A DNA stretch of 64,000 bases, taken from Miscanthus floridulus (lineage: Eukaryota > Streptophyta > Magnoliopsida > Poales > Poaceae). Below are positions 10,827 to 20,839 of this stretch, piece by piece (within the stretch, counting starts at the first letter, position 1; each line of letters starts with the position of its first letter). The position numbers were made by a program, and so were the translations under genes. The notes beneath the pieces are model-generated. The model was not told where the DNA came from and ran no database searches. It saw only the letters and a list, made by a program, of their open reading frames with translations. The stretch covers positions 95,206,124 to 95,270,123 of the forward strand of contig NC_089581.1 of assembly GCF_019320115.1 (NCBI RefSeq). Direction: 5' to 3'.

Positions 10827-11929
10827 CCACACCCAGAGCCTTAGCCTCTCCCTCAGCCACCACCGCCGCTTGGTGGCCCAGCAGCCCGCACCGCACCGAG
10901 AGAAGAGGGCCGAGAAGGAGTTCGGGAGAGGAGGAACGGAGCCACCCGTGTGCTGCCGAAGTCGTCGGAGCCGAAGACGACGCCGTCGTCTTCATCACGG
11001 TCGCGGGTCGGCACTGCACTGCCTCCGTCTTCATGGCCACGACCCTCCACTGCACCGCCATCCTTTCGCCTTCGACACCAACGATGAGCCCCTCACTGCT
11101 GAGACCCTTCCTAGCCCTGGACGCCGTAGCAGAGCACACGCACGCTGCGCTCCCGACGCCGCCATCATGGCGCGGCCACCACTTGCGCACCCGGCTGCTT
11201 CACTGGACTAGGACGCAGCCGTAGCACCACCAGGACGCCCGGAGGGTAGCCACGTAGACCGAGACCCTGTTAGCCGACCACAGCGCCCCAGCCACGAGCA
11301 TCGGACCTCGGCCGGAGTTCCGCCATGCACCATCACCGTGTGCGGACTCCACCACGTCTTTTGGTCACCGTCGTCACTTGTCCTGGTCGCCCGCTGGCCG
11401 TATGAAAGGGAACGGGGCACCAAGACCCTTGGAACGGCCCCTAGCTGCCCCGCCAGCGAGCACCGCCACGACCAAGCCGCCGACCGCTGTGGCCAACGCC
11501 CTGGAAAGCCCCGGCCGCCACCTAGACACCACCATCGTGTTCGCCATGGCTTGGGGAATCTTTTTCCCCACCTTAATTAGACGCCAGCACCGCCGTAGGA
11601 TCACGCCGGTGAGCACACCATCGGCGGGAGCACGCCGGGGATGGAAACAGAGGGCTTCCCTCGCCGGCCGCACGCACCTGCACTCGGTGCACGAAGGCTA
11701 AGCCAAAAGGGAAGGAGGGTGGACTCGGTCCACCAAAGACCAGCCAACGGTCCATGGACCGTGAACATGAGTCCACCGTGAGCCACACGGTGTGGGTCGA
11801 ACGGTGGACAAAGCCCAGTGGAGGCCCTCGGCTACGACGTGGCAGCGCCACAACACACCATGTGTCCGGGCCGGGCCGGCCCAAATCCAGCCTAGTCTAG
11901 GCCCACCAAAGCCTAGTCAAGGCCCAACC

Positions 11930-12375
11930 TGGTTGACCGTTGACCGGTCAACGTTGATAGTTGACCTGGCCCCACATGTCAGTGTCACAGGGACTCTGGA
12001 CCCACTCGTCAGTGAGTGACGTCATGACAACGTCACGTGGGACCCACCTGTCAGTAACAACACAGACGAGGTGACGTCATGATGACGTCAGCTACTAACG
12101 TCAGCAGCCCTGGCCCCACACGTCAGTGACCCTGACCCGATGACCGTTGACTCACCCGTTGACTTGACGTTGACTCTGACCGGACCCACAGGTCAGTGAC
12201 CCAAGAGACCCTGGCCCCACCTATCGGAACGATGACGTTGATGACGTCATGCTGACGTCAAGATGACATCAGCAGGACCCCACTTGTCAGCTTAGAGCCG
12301 AGTCGGTGATGTCATGTTGACGTCACGCTGACGTCAGCATGCCACGTGGACCAGTCACAGCGTGACACGTGTCAG
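11930..12375 (+). promoter_or_regulatory. TGACGTCA / TTGAC site cluster, 5' LTR
   Basis: Seven perfect TGACGTCA palindromes (12017, 12072, 12083, 12242, 12253, 12318, 12329) plus several ACGTCA half sites and a CACGTG G-box (in CGTCACGTGG near 12030). Upstream and between them lie repeated GTTGACC/TTGAC motifs (about 11930-12175). TGACG is the core recognised by TGA-type bZIP factors and TTGAC is the WRKY W-box core. The density is far above chance. It lies about 1.1 kb downstream of the TATA box, so it would be an internal enhancer, or a cluster with another role. Confidence 0.6.
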
Positions 12376-13518
12376 CCCAGGATTAATTCAGCCTTTTTCC
12401 ATTTTTAGAAATGATTTAAACTTCAGAAATTCATAACCAATTCATACGACCTCAGAAAATACGAAACCAGGACCAAAATTCATCTAAAATCGAGCTTTAC
12501 GCAATGAACCCATGTTTGAGTGCATTTGGCTCTTTTGAATTTTTATTGCTTCTTTGTGCTATTCTATAGACGTCGCTAACGCGACTATAATACGATCGTT
12601 GCAGAATCGGAGGAGAACCAGACGGACGAGGATCGTGAGTACCGTGAGGAGAACGGAGACGACTACACTGAAGGTGCCACATCCCACCCAGTCTCGTAGC
12701 ACCTATTACGCATGGCTAATATAGAACTGCTATTGCTTTACTTTACTGTTATAATCAGACTATGATAGGACTTGCATGGTAGTATGCTTACTTGATGTCC
12801 TTTACCTTGACGCAACCTTACCCCTGCATACTCTGCTATTAGGCTAGACACACGCTTGCTGCTATATTTCATTACTTATACTTTTACTACGCTTATACTA
12901 CATTAATGCGTGGTGGAAAACTGGTGTTATCTGGACTATGGGGAGAGTGCTGCTTGTGTGACTTGGGTGTGTGGAGGGTGAGGGTTGTGTCGACCAAGTT
13001 GGAGTACACGACGAGCCTGGGAAAAGTCTTGCCATGGGGTGCTATCTGGGCACCCCTGGAAAGGTATACCTGTGGTGGGTAAAATGGTATATGAGGTGGT
13101 CCTGGGTGTGAACCTGTGATGGGAGGAGCCCGGGGTGGAGGTGCTGTGGTGGCACGATAAATGGAAACCCTGATGAAGACATTCTAGCTTGGTCATCCCT
13201 AAGGACTTACTAGTACTCAGATTCACCGAGGAGCCTTACGTACCACTCGCCCTATATGGTGCGGGACGACCGGACTACTTGGTAGGATATTGCCACTACT
13301 GCTAGGTTGATAGCGGACAGTGTAAGGAGGTACGGGGTGCGGAGGATTTCTCCCACACCCTTCTAAGACTTCATGGAGACCTTGTGGACTCGGCTCATGA
13401 CTCACAGTTTTAGCCGCCCTAGACTAGACTTGGGGTGTACCAGGGCTGAATGGTAGGGTGGCATTATCCTAGGCGAGCAAGCGGCCGGTATCAGCCCAGT
13501 TGACGACGGTCAGCGAGG

Positions 13519-13970
13519 ATATATGTGTGTGGGATCTTGTGGTTATGTAAAACCTCTGTAGAGTGTATGGTTGATCGATCGATACATGAGCCGACTTGTC
13601 GGCTATGGACCTTTCCTGGGTTTCGCTTAAACTAGATAGCGAGATGAGTCCTTCTCTTCTTCCCCCGTGAGAGAGTGCCGGTCATAGCCAGGGGAGGAAT
13701 GTGTGTGGGAATGGTGTTAAAACTTGACTATACTTTTATATATACTTTTATATGTGTGTGGGATCTTGTGGTTATGTAAAACCTCTGTAGAGTGTATGGT
13801 TGATTGATCGATACATGAGCCGACTTGTCGGCTATGGACCTTTCCTGGGTTTCGCTTAAACTAGATAGCGAGATGAGTCCTTCTCTTCTTTCCCCGTGAG
13901 AGAGTGCCGGTCATAGCCAGGGGCTACGGGCCATGAGACAGTGCCGAGAGGGAGTTGGCCTATCGACTGA
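13519..13970 (+). repeat. Internal duplication in 5' LTR
   Basis: The stretch TGTGTGTGGGATCTTGTGG through GTCATAGCCAGGGG occurs at about 13522-13683 and again at about 13752-13923 (offset ~229 bp). The 3' LTR has it once (from about 24478). The first copy lacks the following CTACGGGCC... portion and jumps to AGGAATGTGTGTGGG, so the duplication arose together with an internal deletion. Confidence 0.85.
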
Positions 13971-14464
13971 GCGATGGTATTGTGGTGATGGAGATGGTGG
14001 TATATTGATCCCAGGATCGAAACCTAGCTCTGGGAAAGGGAATGGGGAGGAATTTGTGTGGGAATGGTGTTAAAACTTGACTATACTTTTGATTATATCC
14101 AACTTGCATCCAATTTCCACAAAGCAATGCTCATAGGGTGGGAGTGGCAAGTACAAATCGTACTGATAAATTTTGGCACACAGGTTCTACTGAGGAGTAT
14201 AGCTCCGAGGAGTTTGACGGTTGAGGGGTTCGTGCCTACGCTCGAGTTTGGCGATCTTATCTTCAAGCTGTTCTGAATGAATGCTACTTTTGATTCCACC
14301 AATGTGGCGATGTAATAATTTATGTAATTCCGCACTATTTGTACTCTGATTTTATCGTTGTATGGATGTGATATTCGACTGGAATTTGGGTAATATGATC
14401 TACAACGATTTTATTACACTTCGACTCTATGGATTTCCCTTTGTGGAAATTAGGTCGTTTCAGT

Positions 14465-14476
14465 TGGTATCAGAGC
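14465..14476 (+). promoter_or_regulatory. Primer-binding site (tRNA-iMet)
   Basis: TGGTATCAGAGC two bases after the LTR end, complementary to the 3' end of initiator tRNA-Met, the usual primer for plant LTR retrotransposons. Confidence 0.93.
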
Positions 14477-14626
14477 CATACTTGACCATAGGACGAAACC
14501 CTCAGAAATGGACGTTAGAATAGGACGTGAACATCCCTTCTTTTGGTTATATACCGACCCTGCATTTACTTTATGCAAGGCTTATCTATTATTGACCTGC
14601 TAACACCTGTTCCTTAAAACATGCAG

Positions 14627-15850
14627 ATGGCAACGAACGTCGACTGGCCGCCTCTAGGACCGCTACCTCTGGACCACGCCAAGCTTACCTTCGACTTACG
14701 TGAGCTCGGGGGTTTTGCACAGACCCTCTGCCGAGTTCTCGTCACGTTAGGAGTCCCTGACGAGCTTGCCAAGGTCACCTGCACCAGGAAGCCAGCTCAG
14801 GAAGGAGGAATCGAAGGACCGATTGTCACCTCAGTCGAGTTCCCAGCTAGCACTACCTTACCTTCAGTCCCAGCTTTCACTGAGTTGACTATAGAGGACA
14901 CAGTCGAGGAGGGACTACGAGCTATCTCACACAAGGCACTTTGCAGAGTGATGAGGGACCACTACGAGCACCTGAAGATGACCGAGTTCCGTCTACTTCC
15001 CCAGGCCCTCGACCTCAGCCTTACCCCCAGTGAGCAGAGTTTTGCAGCTAGCAGAGTTATCCTTGCCGAGGAGGACAGATGCCTTCGCGTCTCAGCTATT
15101 CACGTACTAGAGCAGAATAGGTACATGACCCAGCTGGAGCAGAGGAGACGTCAGAACCAGGCCCTTCTGTGGGAGTACCAGGAGCGAGACTCGCAGGGAG
15201 CACATGAGCGAGCTAGTCTACTTGAGACAGTTGCCAAGCTATAGGACGAGCTCAACCATCGTGAAGAAGTCCACAGAACCGAGGTCGCAGACTTACAGGA
15301 CAAAGCCGCCGACCTAGGCAACAGGAACTGCTACCTCGACAGCAAGGTCTTGGAGTTGCAGAGAGAGTTGGACGACAGGAAGGCTGAGTTCAACCGCAGA
15401 GGAGACAGAGAAAGGTTCAAGGGGATTGATTTGCTGAAAATCCAATCTCGGAACAAGACCATGACTCAAGAGCTAGAGGAGTTCAGGAGGAAGGCCGTTC
15501 GCAACCAGGGTCACCTGATCGAGGCACTCAGGCAGAACGAGTACCTACAGGACAAGTGTGAGAGGACATGGCAGGCTTGGCAGAAGTTTGACAGGAAGCG
15601 CCTCAGGGAGATAAAGGGTATGTGGGATTACCTACCCAAGGAGATTCGTAGCAAGACGAAGCCTAGGATAGAGGAGTTTGAGTTAGCCCCGACTCGCCTC
15701 AACCTAGACGCCTGCCCTACCCTACCTGGAGCCAAGCCTACTGAGGAGTTCGCCGAGGCCTTGAAGTACGTGTCCCGACTTCACAAGTCAGACGAGGAGA
15801 TCGAGATCGAGAATAGTCGTATCCTAGCTACAGTGTACGAGTTAGAGTAG
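14627..15850 (+). pseudogene. Extra ORF upstream of gag, coiled coil
   Basis: Starts at ATG 14627 (MATNVDWPPLG; an in-frame ATG also lies at 14621) and runs in one frame to TAG at 15848, about 407 codons, with one premature TAG at 15242-15244 that fits a CAG codon. The first ~200 residues contain a mixed domain (LTFDLRELGGFAQTL; EEGLRAISHKALCRVM). From about residue 150 the chain is rich in E, K, R, Q and L with heptad-like spacing (LEQRRRQNQALLWEYQERD; LELQRELDDRKAEF), predicting a long coiled coil. It is separate from gag, which begins about 500 bp later. Extra ORFs between LTR and gag are known in several plant Ty3/gypsy families, but I do not recognise this protein and its role is unknown. 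It might be a structural or targeting accessory. Confidence 0.75.
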
Positions 15851-16371
15851 AATGACCTGCGTGGTCATGAGTCATGTCAGTAGCTTCCATAAGCTGTACC
15901 CCATGATGTACCCCTTATGAGATGTAATATGAGACACTATGCGTAGTACGATTCTCGCAAGTCTTCAAGTGTAGCTACTGGAGATGATGCTATGTAATAA
16001 AACCCATGTAATGAATGTTTTGGATCTTATTGCATCTTATGGATCTTATTGCTTCTTTGTAATGAGTGTTGGATAGTATAAATATTTTTCTTTGAATCAT
16101 CAAAATCATGTAATCGTACTAAATTATAAGCACTTATGGCACGAACACTAAAATTCCTATGATTCGTGTTGCAGATACCGAACCGCCGATCTGATCGCCT
16201 AATGAACCATGGACGTGCGCCCACCCCGAACCAATTGAACCAAATAGGGGGCGTGGTGGCAACAACCGTGGCCGTGGCCGTGGACGTGGAGGGATACCCT
16301 TCAACCTAGAGAATACCCCGCCACCTGAGGAGAACCTTTCGCCACCACCACCACCGAACCTGGCAGAAGTG
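15851..16371. other. Spacer between extra ORF and gag
   Basis: Non-coding, AT-rich to about 16170. TTCGTGTTGCAG at about 16163-16174 looks like a splice acceptor. From about 16190 the gag frame is open (an RGRGRGRG-rich and P-rich stretch) but lacks an ATG before 16372, and a TGA near 16187 blocks it. The native gag N-terminus may therefore lie upstream or be joined by splicing. Confidence 0.45.
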
Positions 16372-19300
16372 ATGGCACAACAGACCCAACTTCTTGCAGC
16401 TCTGGTTAACGGAGCAAACCGTCGTCAGGGAGGACAGCAGAATGACTTCCAAAGGAAGCTGGAAGGATTTCTGAAGCTAAGGCCACCTACCTATGATGGC
16501 ACCAACCCTGACCCGCTTGTAGCCGATGACTGGCTCAAGGAGATGGAGAAGAAGCTTGACCTCACTACTTTCACCGACGATGAGTGTGTTGGAGCAGCCG
16601 CACACCAGCTCATAGGTGCAGCACGCGCCTGGTGGGACTGTTTCAGTGATTCCCATGAGGACCCTGCCAACATCTCGTGGGATGAGTTCGCCGAAGCATT
16701 CACTGAGCATCACATTCCCAAGGGTATCATGGAGGCCAAAGCTGAGGAGTTCTGCAACATCAAGATGGGAAAGGACAGGGTGACTGAGTACACTACTCGT
16801 TTCACCAACCTTCTGCGCTATGCACCTTCCTATGTTGTGAACTCTAAGAAGGAGAAGCTGTACTATTACCGCAAGGGACTCAACCCGCACATCAAGTTGA
16901 AGTTTGGCGGTATTGAGAGTAACACGTTGCGTGCTCTGGTGGATCGCTGCATTCAGATTGAGAAAGATCGTGCTGAAGCTGGAGAGGAGTACATGGAGAG
17001 GAAGCGTAAGCCTGAGGAGTCCCTCTGTGGCCGTGATCGCAAGAGGTTCCGCAGAGATGCACCACCCAGGGAACGCTCTCGCCATAATAGGGATGACAAC
17101 CCTGGATCGAGTAGGGGTAGTGGAGGCTACACCGCCAAATACTCTTGCCCTGCTCAGGATCGTTATACCCAGGACCGTTATGCTCAAGACCACAACACTC
17201 AGGACTGTTTCAACCGTCCCCGCTCTGTGAATGAACGCCCAGCACAGAACCGCTCCGCACCGGGCACTGGAAACTGGAAGGCACCCGCGCTAACCCCTAA
17301 CGGCGGTACGCCTTTCACCTGCTTCGCTTGTGGCCAACTGGGTCACAAAGCCGCTGAATGCCCACAGAACTCAGCTGCTCAGAAATCTCAATTCAAGGGA
17401 TCTGCTACCCGTGGACGTCTCAACCATCTGGACGCCGAGGAAGCACAGGCTGCCCCTGACGTTGTGTACGGTATGTTTTTAGTTAATGACAATACTGCAT
17501 CAGTTCTATTTGACTCTGGAGCAACTTATTCTTACATATCATCCAAATTTGCACGAGAGCATGATCTGCCTGTAACCCCATGTGAAAAGCCTATCATCAC
17601 CAGTTCACCTTTAGGAGACCTAAAGTGCACACACATCTGTAAGGGAGTAAGTCTTACCATTAAGGGTCTTATCTTTAAAGCCGACCTAACCCTGTTACCT
17701 TCCACAAACCTAGATGTCATCTTAGGCATGGATTGGCTAACCATTCACCGAGGTATCATATCATGTTCACCTAGATATGTCCAAGTGACCCACCCATCAG
17801 GCCAAGTTATTAGATGTGATCCCCAGTCCGGAAAGTCCACCTCTATCCTGTGTGCCCTTAAAGCGAGTTCAGAATCGCAGAAAGAGAAGACAGTTCATGA
17901 TGTGCCTGTGGCCAGAGATTATCCCGATGTATTCCCTGAAGAATTACCGGGTATGCCACCAGACCGTGATGTAGAGTTCATCATTGATCTTTTGCCGGGA
18001 ACAGGACCCATTGCCAAGAGACCCTATCGCATGTCAGTTGATGAACTGGCCGAGCTCAAGAAACAACTTGATGAGCTCATCTCGAAGGGATATATCAGAC
18101 CCAGTGCTTCACCCTAGGGATCCCATGTTCTGTTTGTTAAGAAGAAGGATGGTTCAATGAGAATGTGCATTGATTACCAGAACTTGAACGTAGTCACCAT
18201 CAAGAACAAGTACCCGCTGCCAAGAATTGATGATCTGCTTGACCAGCTCAGAGGTGCAAAGTATTTCTCCAAGATTGATCTCAGATCTGGCTATCATCAA
18301 ATGAAGATTCGAGAAAATGACATCCCGAAGACAGCTTTTGTGACTAGGTATGGGTAGTTTGAGTTCACCGTGGTGTCCTTTGGACTCATGAATGCTCCAG
18401 CATACTTCATGAACATGATGAATAAGGTTTTCATGGATGATCTGGATAAGTTCGTGGTAATATTCATTGATGACATTCTCGTTTATTCACCCACCACTGA
18501 AGAACACGAACATCATCTGAGAACCGTGCTTGAGAAATTAGCACAACATCAGCTCTACGCAAAGTTCATCAAATGCGAAATTTGGCTACAGGAAGTTGCC
18601 TTCCTAGGCCATGTACTATCAGCTGAAGGTGTCGCCGTTGACCCAGCCAAGATTGAAGCTGTGAAAGGATGGGATCAACCCCGTAATGTGACAGAAGTCA
18701 GAAGTTTCTTAGGATTGGCTGGATATTATCGCCGATTCATTGAGAACTTCTTCAAGATAGCCCGTCCAATGACCAACCTTTTGAAGAAGACTAAGGAGTT
18801 TGAATGGACGCCCGAGTGCGAACAAAGCTTCCAGAAATTGAAACAGAAGCTTACCACAACTCCTGTGCTAGCATTGCCTGATATCAGCAAAGATTTCGTG
18901 GTCTATTGTGATGCATCCCGTCAGGGACTTGGTTGTGTACTGATGCAAGGTGGAAAAGGGATAGCATATGCTTTTCGACAGTTGAAAGAACACGAGAACC
19001 GTTACCCAACTCATGATCTTGAGTTAGCCGCAGTTGTGCATGCCTTGAAGATCTGGAGCCACTACTTGATAGGCAACAAGTGTGATATCTATACGGATCA
19101 CAAGAGCTTGAAGTACTTTTTCACTCAGGAAGATCTAAATATGAGGCAACGCCGATGGCTAGAGTTGATCAAGGACTATGACCTGGAAATTCACTATCAT
19201 CCGGGAAAAGCTAATGTAGTCGCAGATGCTCTCAGTCGCAAGAGTTACTGTCACACTTTGATCACTGAATCCATACCACCTGAGCTCAAGGAAGAGATTG

Positions 19301-20769
19301 ATGATTTCCAACTTGAGATACTACCGCATGACTTATTGAACGAGCTCCGCATACAGTATGATATCACAGATCGCATCCGTCAAACTCAAAAAAGTTATGA
19401 AAAGATCGAATATCTCCGTGGTCTGATGAAACTAGGCTACAAGACCAACCACCAAGAAGATGAACAAGGAACCATCTGGTTCAAGGATAGAATCTGTGTC
19501 CCTTCTGATCTAGCACTACGAGAGGAAATTCTGTCTGAAGCCCATGATTCTAAGTACTGTATTCACCCTGGAAATTCAAAGATGTATCAAGACTTGAAGA
19601 AGCACTTTTGGTGGAAAGGCATGAAGACAGACATCGCGAGACATGTGGCACGATGTGACACCTATAATAGAGTCAAGGCTGAACATCAAAGGCCTGCAGG
19701 TTTGCTAAAGCCTCTTGACGTTCCCGAGTCAAAATGGGAGAACATATCTATGGATTTCATAGTTGGATTGCCCCGATCACAGAAAGGCAATGATTCCATC
19801 TGGGTGATTATTGATCGTTTGACCAAGATTGCTCACTTTATACCAGTTAAGACCAAAATCGATGCCGAAAAATTAGCAGATCTATATGTTGAGCATATTC
19901 TCAGATTGCATGGAGCTCCTGCTAGTATTGTATCTGATCGTGGTCCTAAGTTTGTGTCCTGATTCTGGGAAGCTCTGCACCAGTCCATTGGAACCAAACT
20001 TGATTTCAGTACCGCTTACCACCCACAGACAGATGGACAGACAGAACGAGTAAATCAGATCTTAGAAGACATGCTTCGCGCTAGTGTGCTGAATTATGGC
20101 TCTGATTGGGAGAAATGCCTACCCTATGCAGAGTTCTCTTACAACAACAGCTACCAAGCCAGTATCAAGATGTCGCCATTTGAAGCTCTGTATGGTAGAC
20201 CTTGTAAGACACCTTTAATGTGGTCCCAACTGGGAGAAAGATCGTTCTTTGACTCCGCTAAGATTCAAGATGTCGAAGAAGGAGTTGCTCAAGTGAAGGA
20301 GAATTTGAGAATTGCCCAAAGTCGATACAAGAGCTATGCTGACAAAAGAAGAAGAGAACTTGAGTTCAATGTGGGAGATTTTGTCTATCTCAAGGTATCC
20401 CCGCTATGTGGAACTGTCAGATTCCATGTGAAAGGAAAGCTAGCCCCTAGATTTGTTGGGTCATACAAGATACGCAAGAGAATTGGAAAACTCGCGTACA
20501 AACTTGAGCTACCTGAGGAATTGGCAGGTGTACATCCCGTATTCCATGTCTCATAGCTACGCAAGTGTTTGAGAGTGCCCGATGCAGTAGTTCCAACTGA
20601 TACACTTGACATTCAAGATACGCTTGAGTATAAAGAACATCCTATCAGAATTCTGGGAAGAGACACCAAGGAGACCCGAAGCAAAACTATTCCTATGTGC
20701 AAGATCCAATGGAGCAACCACACTGAGAGAGAAGCAACGTGGGAGAAAGAGTCTGACCTCCGGCTATGA
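16372..20769 (+). pseudogene. Tekay gag-pol polyprotein with chromodomain, 4 nonsense codons
   Basis: One uninterrupted frame of about 1465 codons. Order: capsid-type Gag domain (AARAWWDCF, EEFCNIKMG), zinc knuckle CFACGQLGHKAAEC at about 17320, protease with LFDSGA at about 17512, reverse transcriptase with FIDDILVYS at about 18463, RNase H ([22 protein letters not shown]), integrase with its zinc finger at about 19540-19690 and DDE core (SMDFIVG, SDRGPKF, SPFEALYG), then a chromodomain (EHPIRILG ... IQWSNHTEREATWE) to the stop at 20767. Premature stops: TAG 18115, TAG 18355, TGA 19960, TAG 20554. The last cysteine of the integrase zinc finger is a tyrosine (RCDTYNRVK). The protein would make virus-like particles, copy RNA to DNA and integrate, and the chromodomain is thought to guide insertion to marked chromatin. 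Confidence 0.93.
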
Positions 20770-20803
20770 TATCCTTACCTCTTCGAAGAGTACGTTACGC
20801 TTT

Positions 20804-20821
20804 AATCTCGGGGACGAGATT
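20804..20821 (+). promoter_or_regulatory. Hairpin just upstream of the polypurine tract
   Basis: AATCTCG-GGGA-CGAGATT, a perfect 7-bp stem with a 4-base loop, 8 bp before the polypurine tract. The same stem (loop AGGA) is found at the same place in the second gypsy element (39656-39673). Confidence 0.7.
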
Positions 20822-20826
20822 CTGTT

Positions 20827-20838
20827 AAGGGGGTAGGA
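20827..20838 (+). promoter_or_regulatory. Polypurine tract (Tekay)
   Basis: AAGGGGGTAGGA directly before the 3' LTR; the plus-strand priming site for reverse transcription. Confidence 0.85.
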
Positions 20839-20839
20839 C

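Larger units (their letters stand above)
9907..14462 (+). repeat. Tekay 5' LTR (4556 bp)
   Basis: Begins TGTAACAACC and ends CGTTTCA before the primer-binding site. It has an AT-rich start, then a GC-rich block (10440-11880), a TATA-like box at 10820, a cluster of TGACGTCA and TTGAC motifs (11930-12375) and a less GC-rich 3' half. It is ~150 bp longer than the 3' LTR, largely because a segment around 13519-13750 is repeated at 13750-13970. The open frames inside the GC-rich block are chance frames: both LTR copies show shifts and stops in them. Confidence 0.93.

Noticed and set aside
10284..12019. Many overlapping open frames on both strands in the GC-rich part of the Tekay 5' LTR (again at 21219-22816).
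   Set aside because: They lie inside both LTR copies, overlap in several frames, change frame between copies and have no domain; GC-rich sequence explains them.
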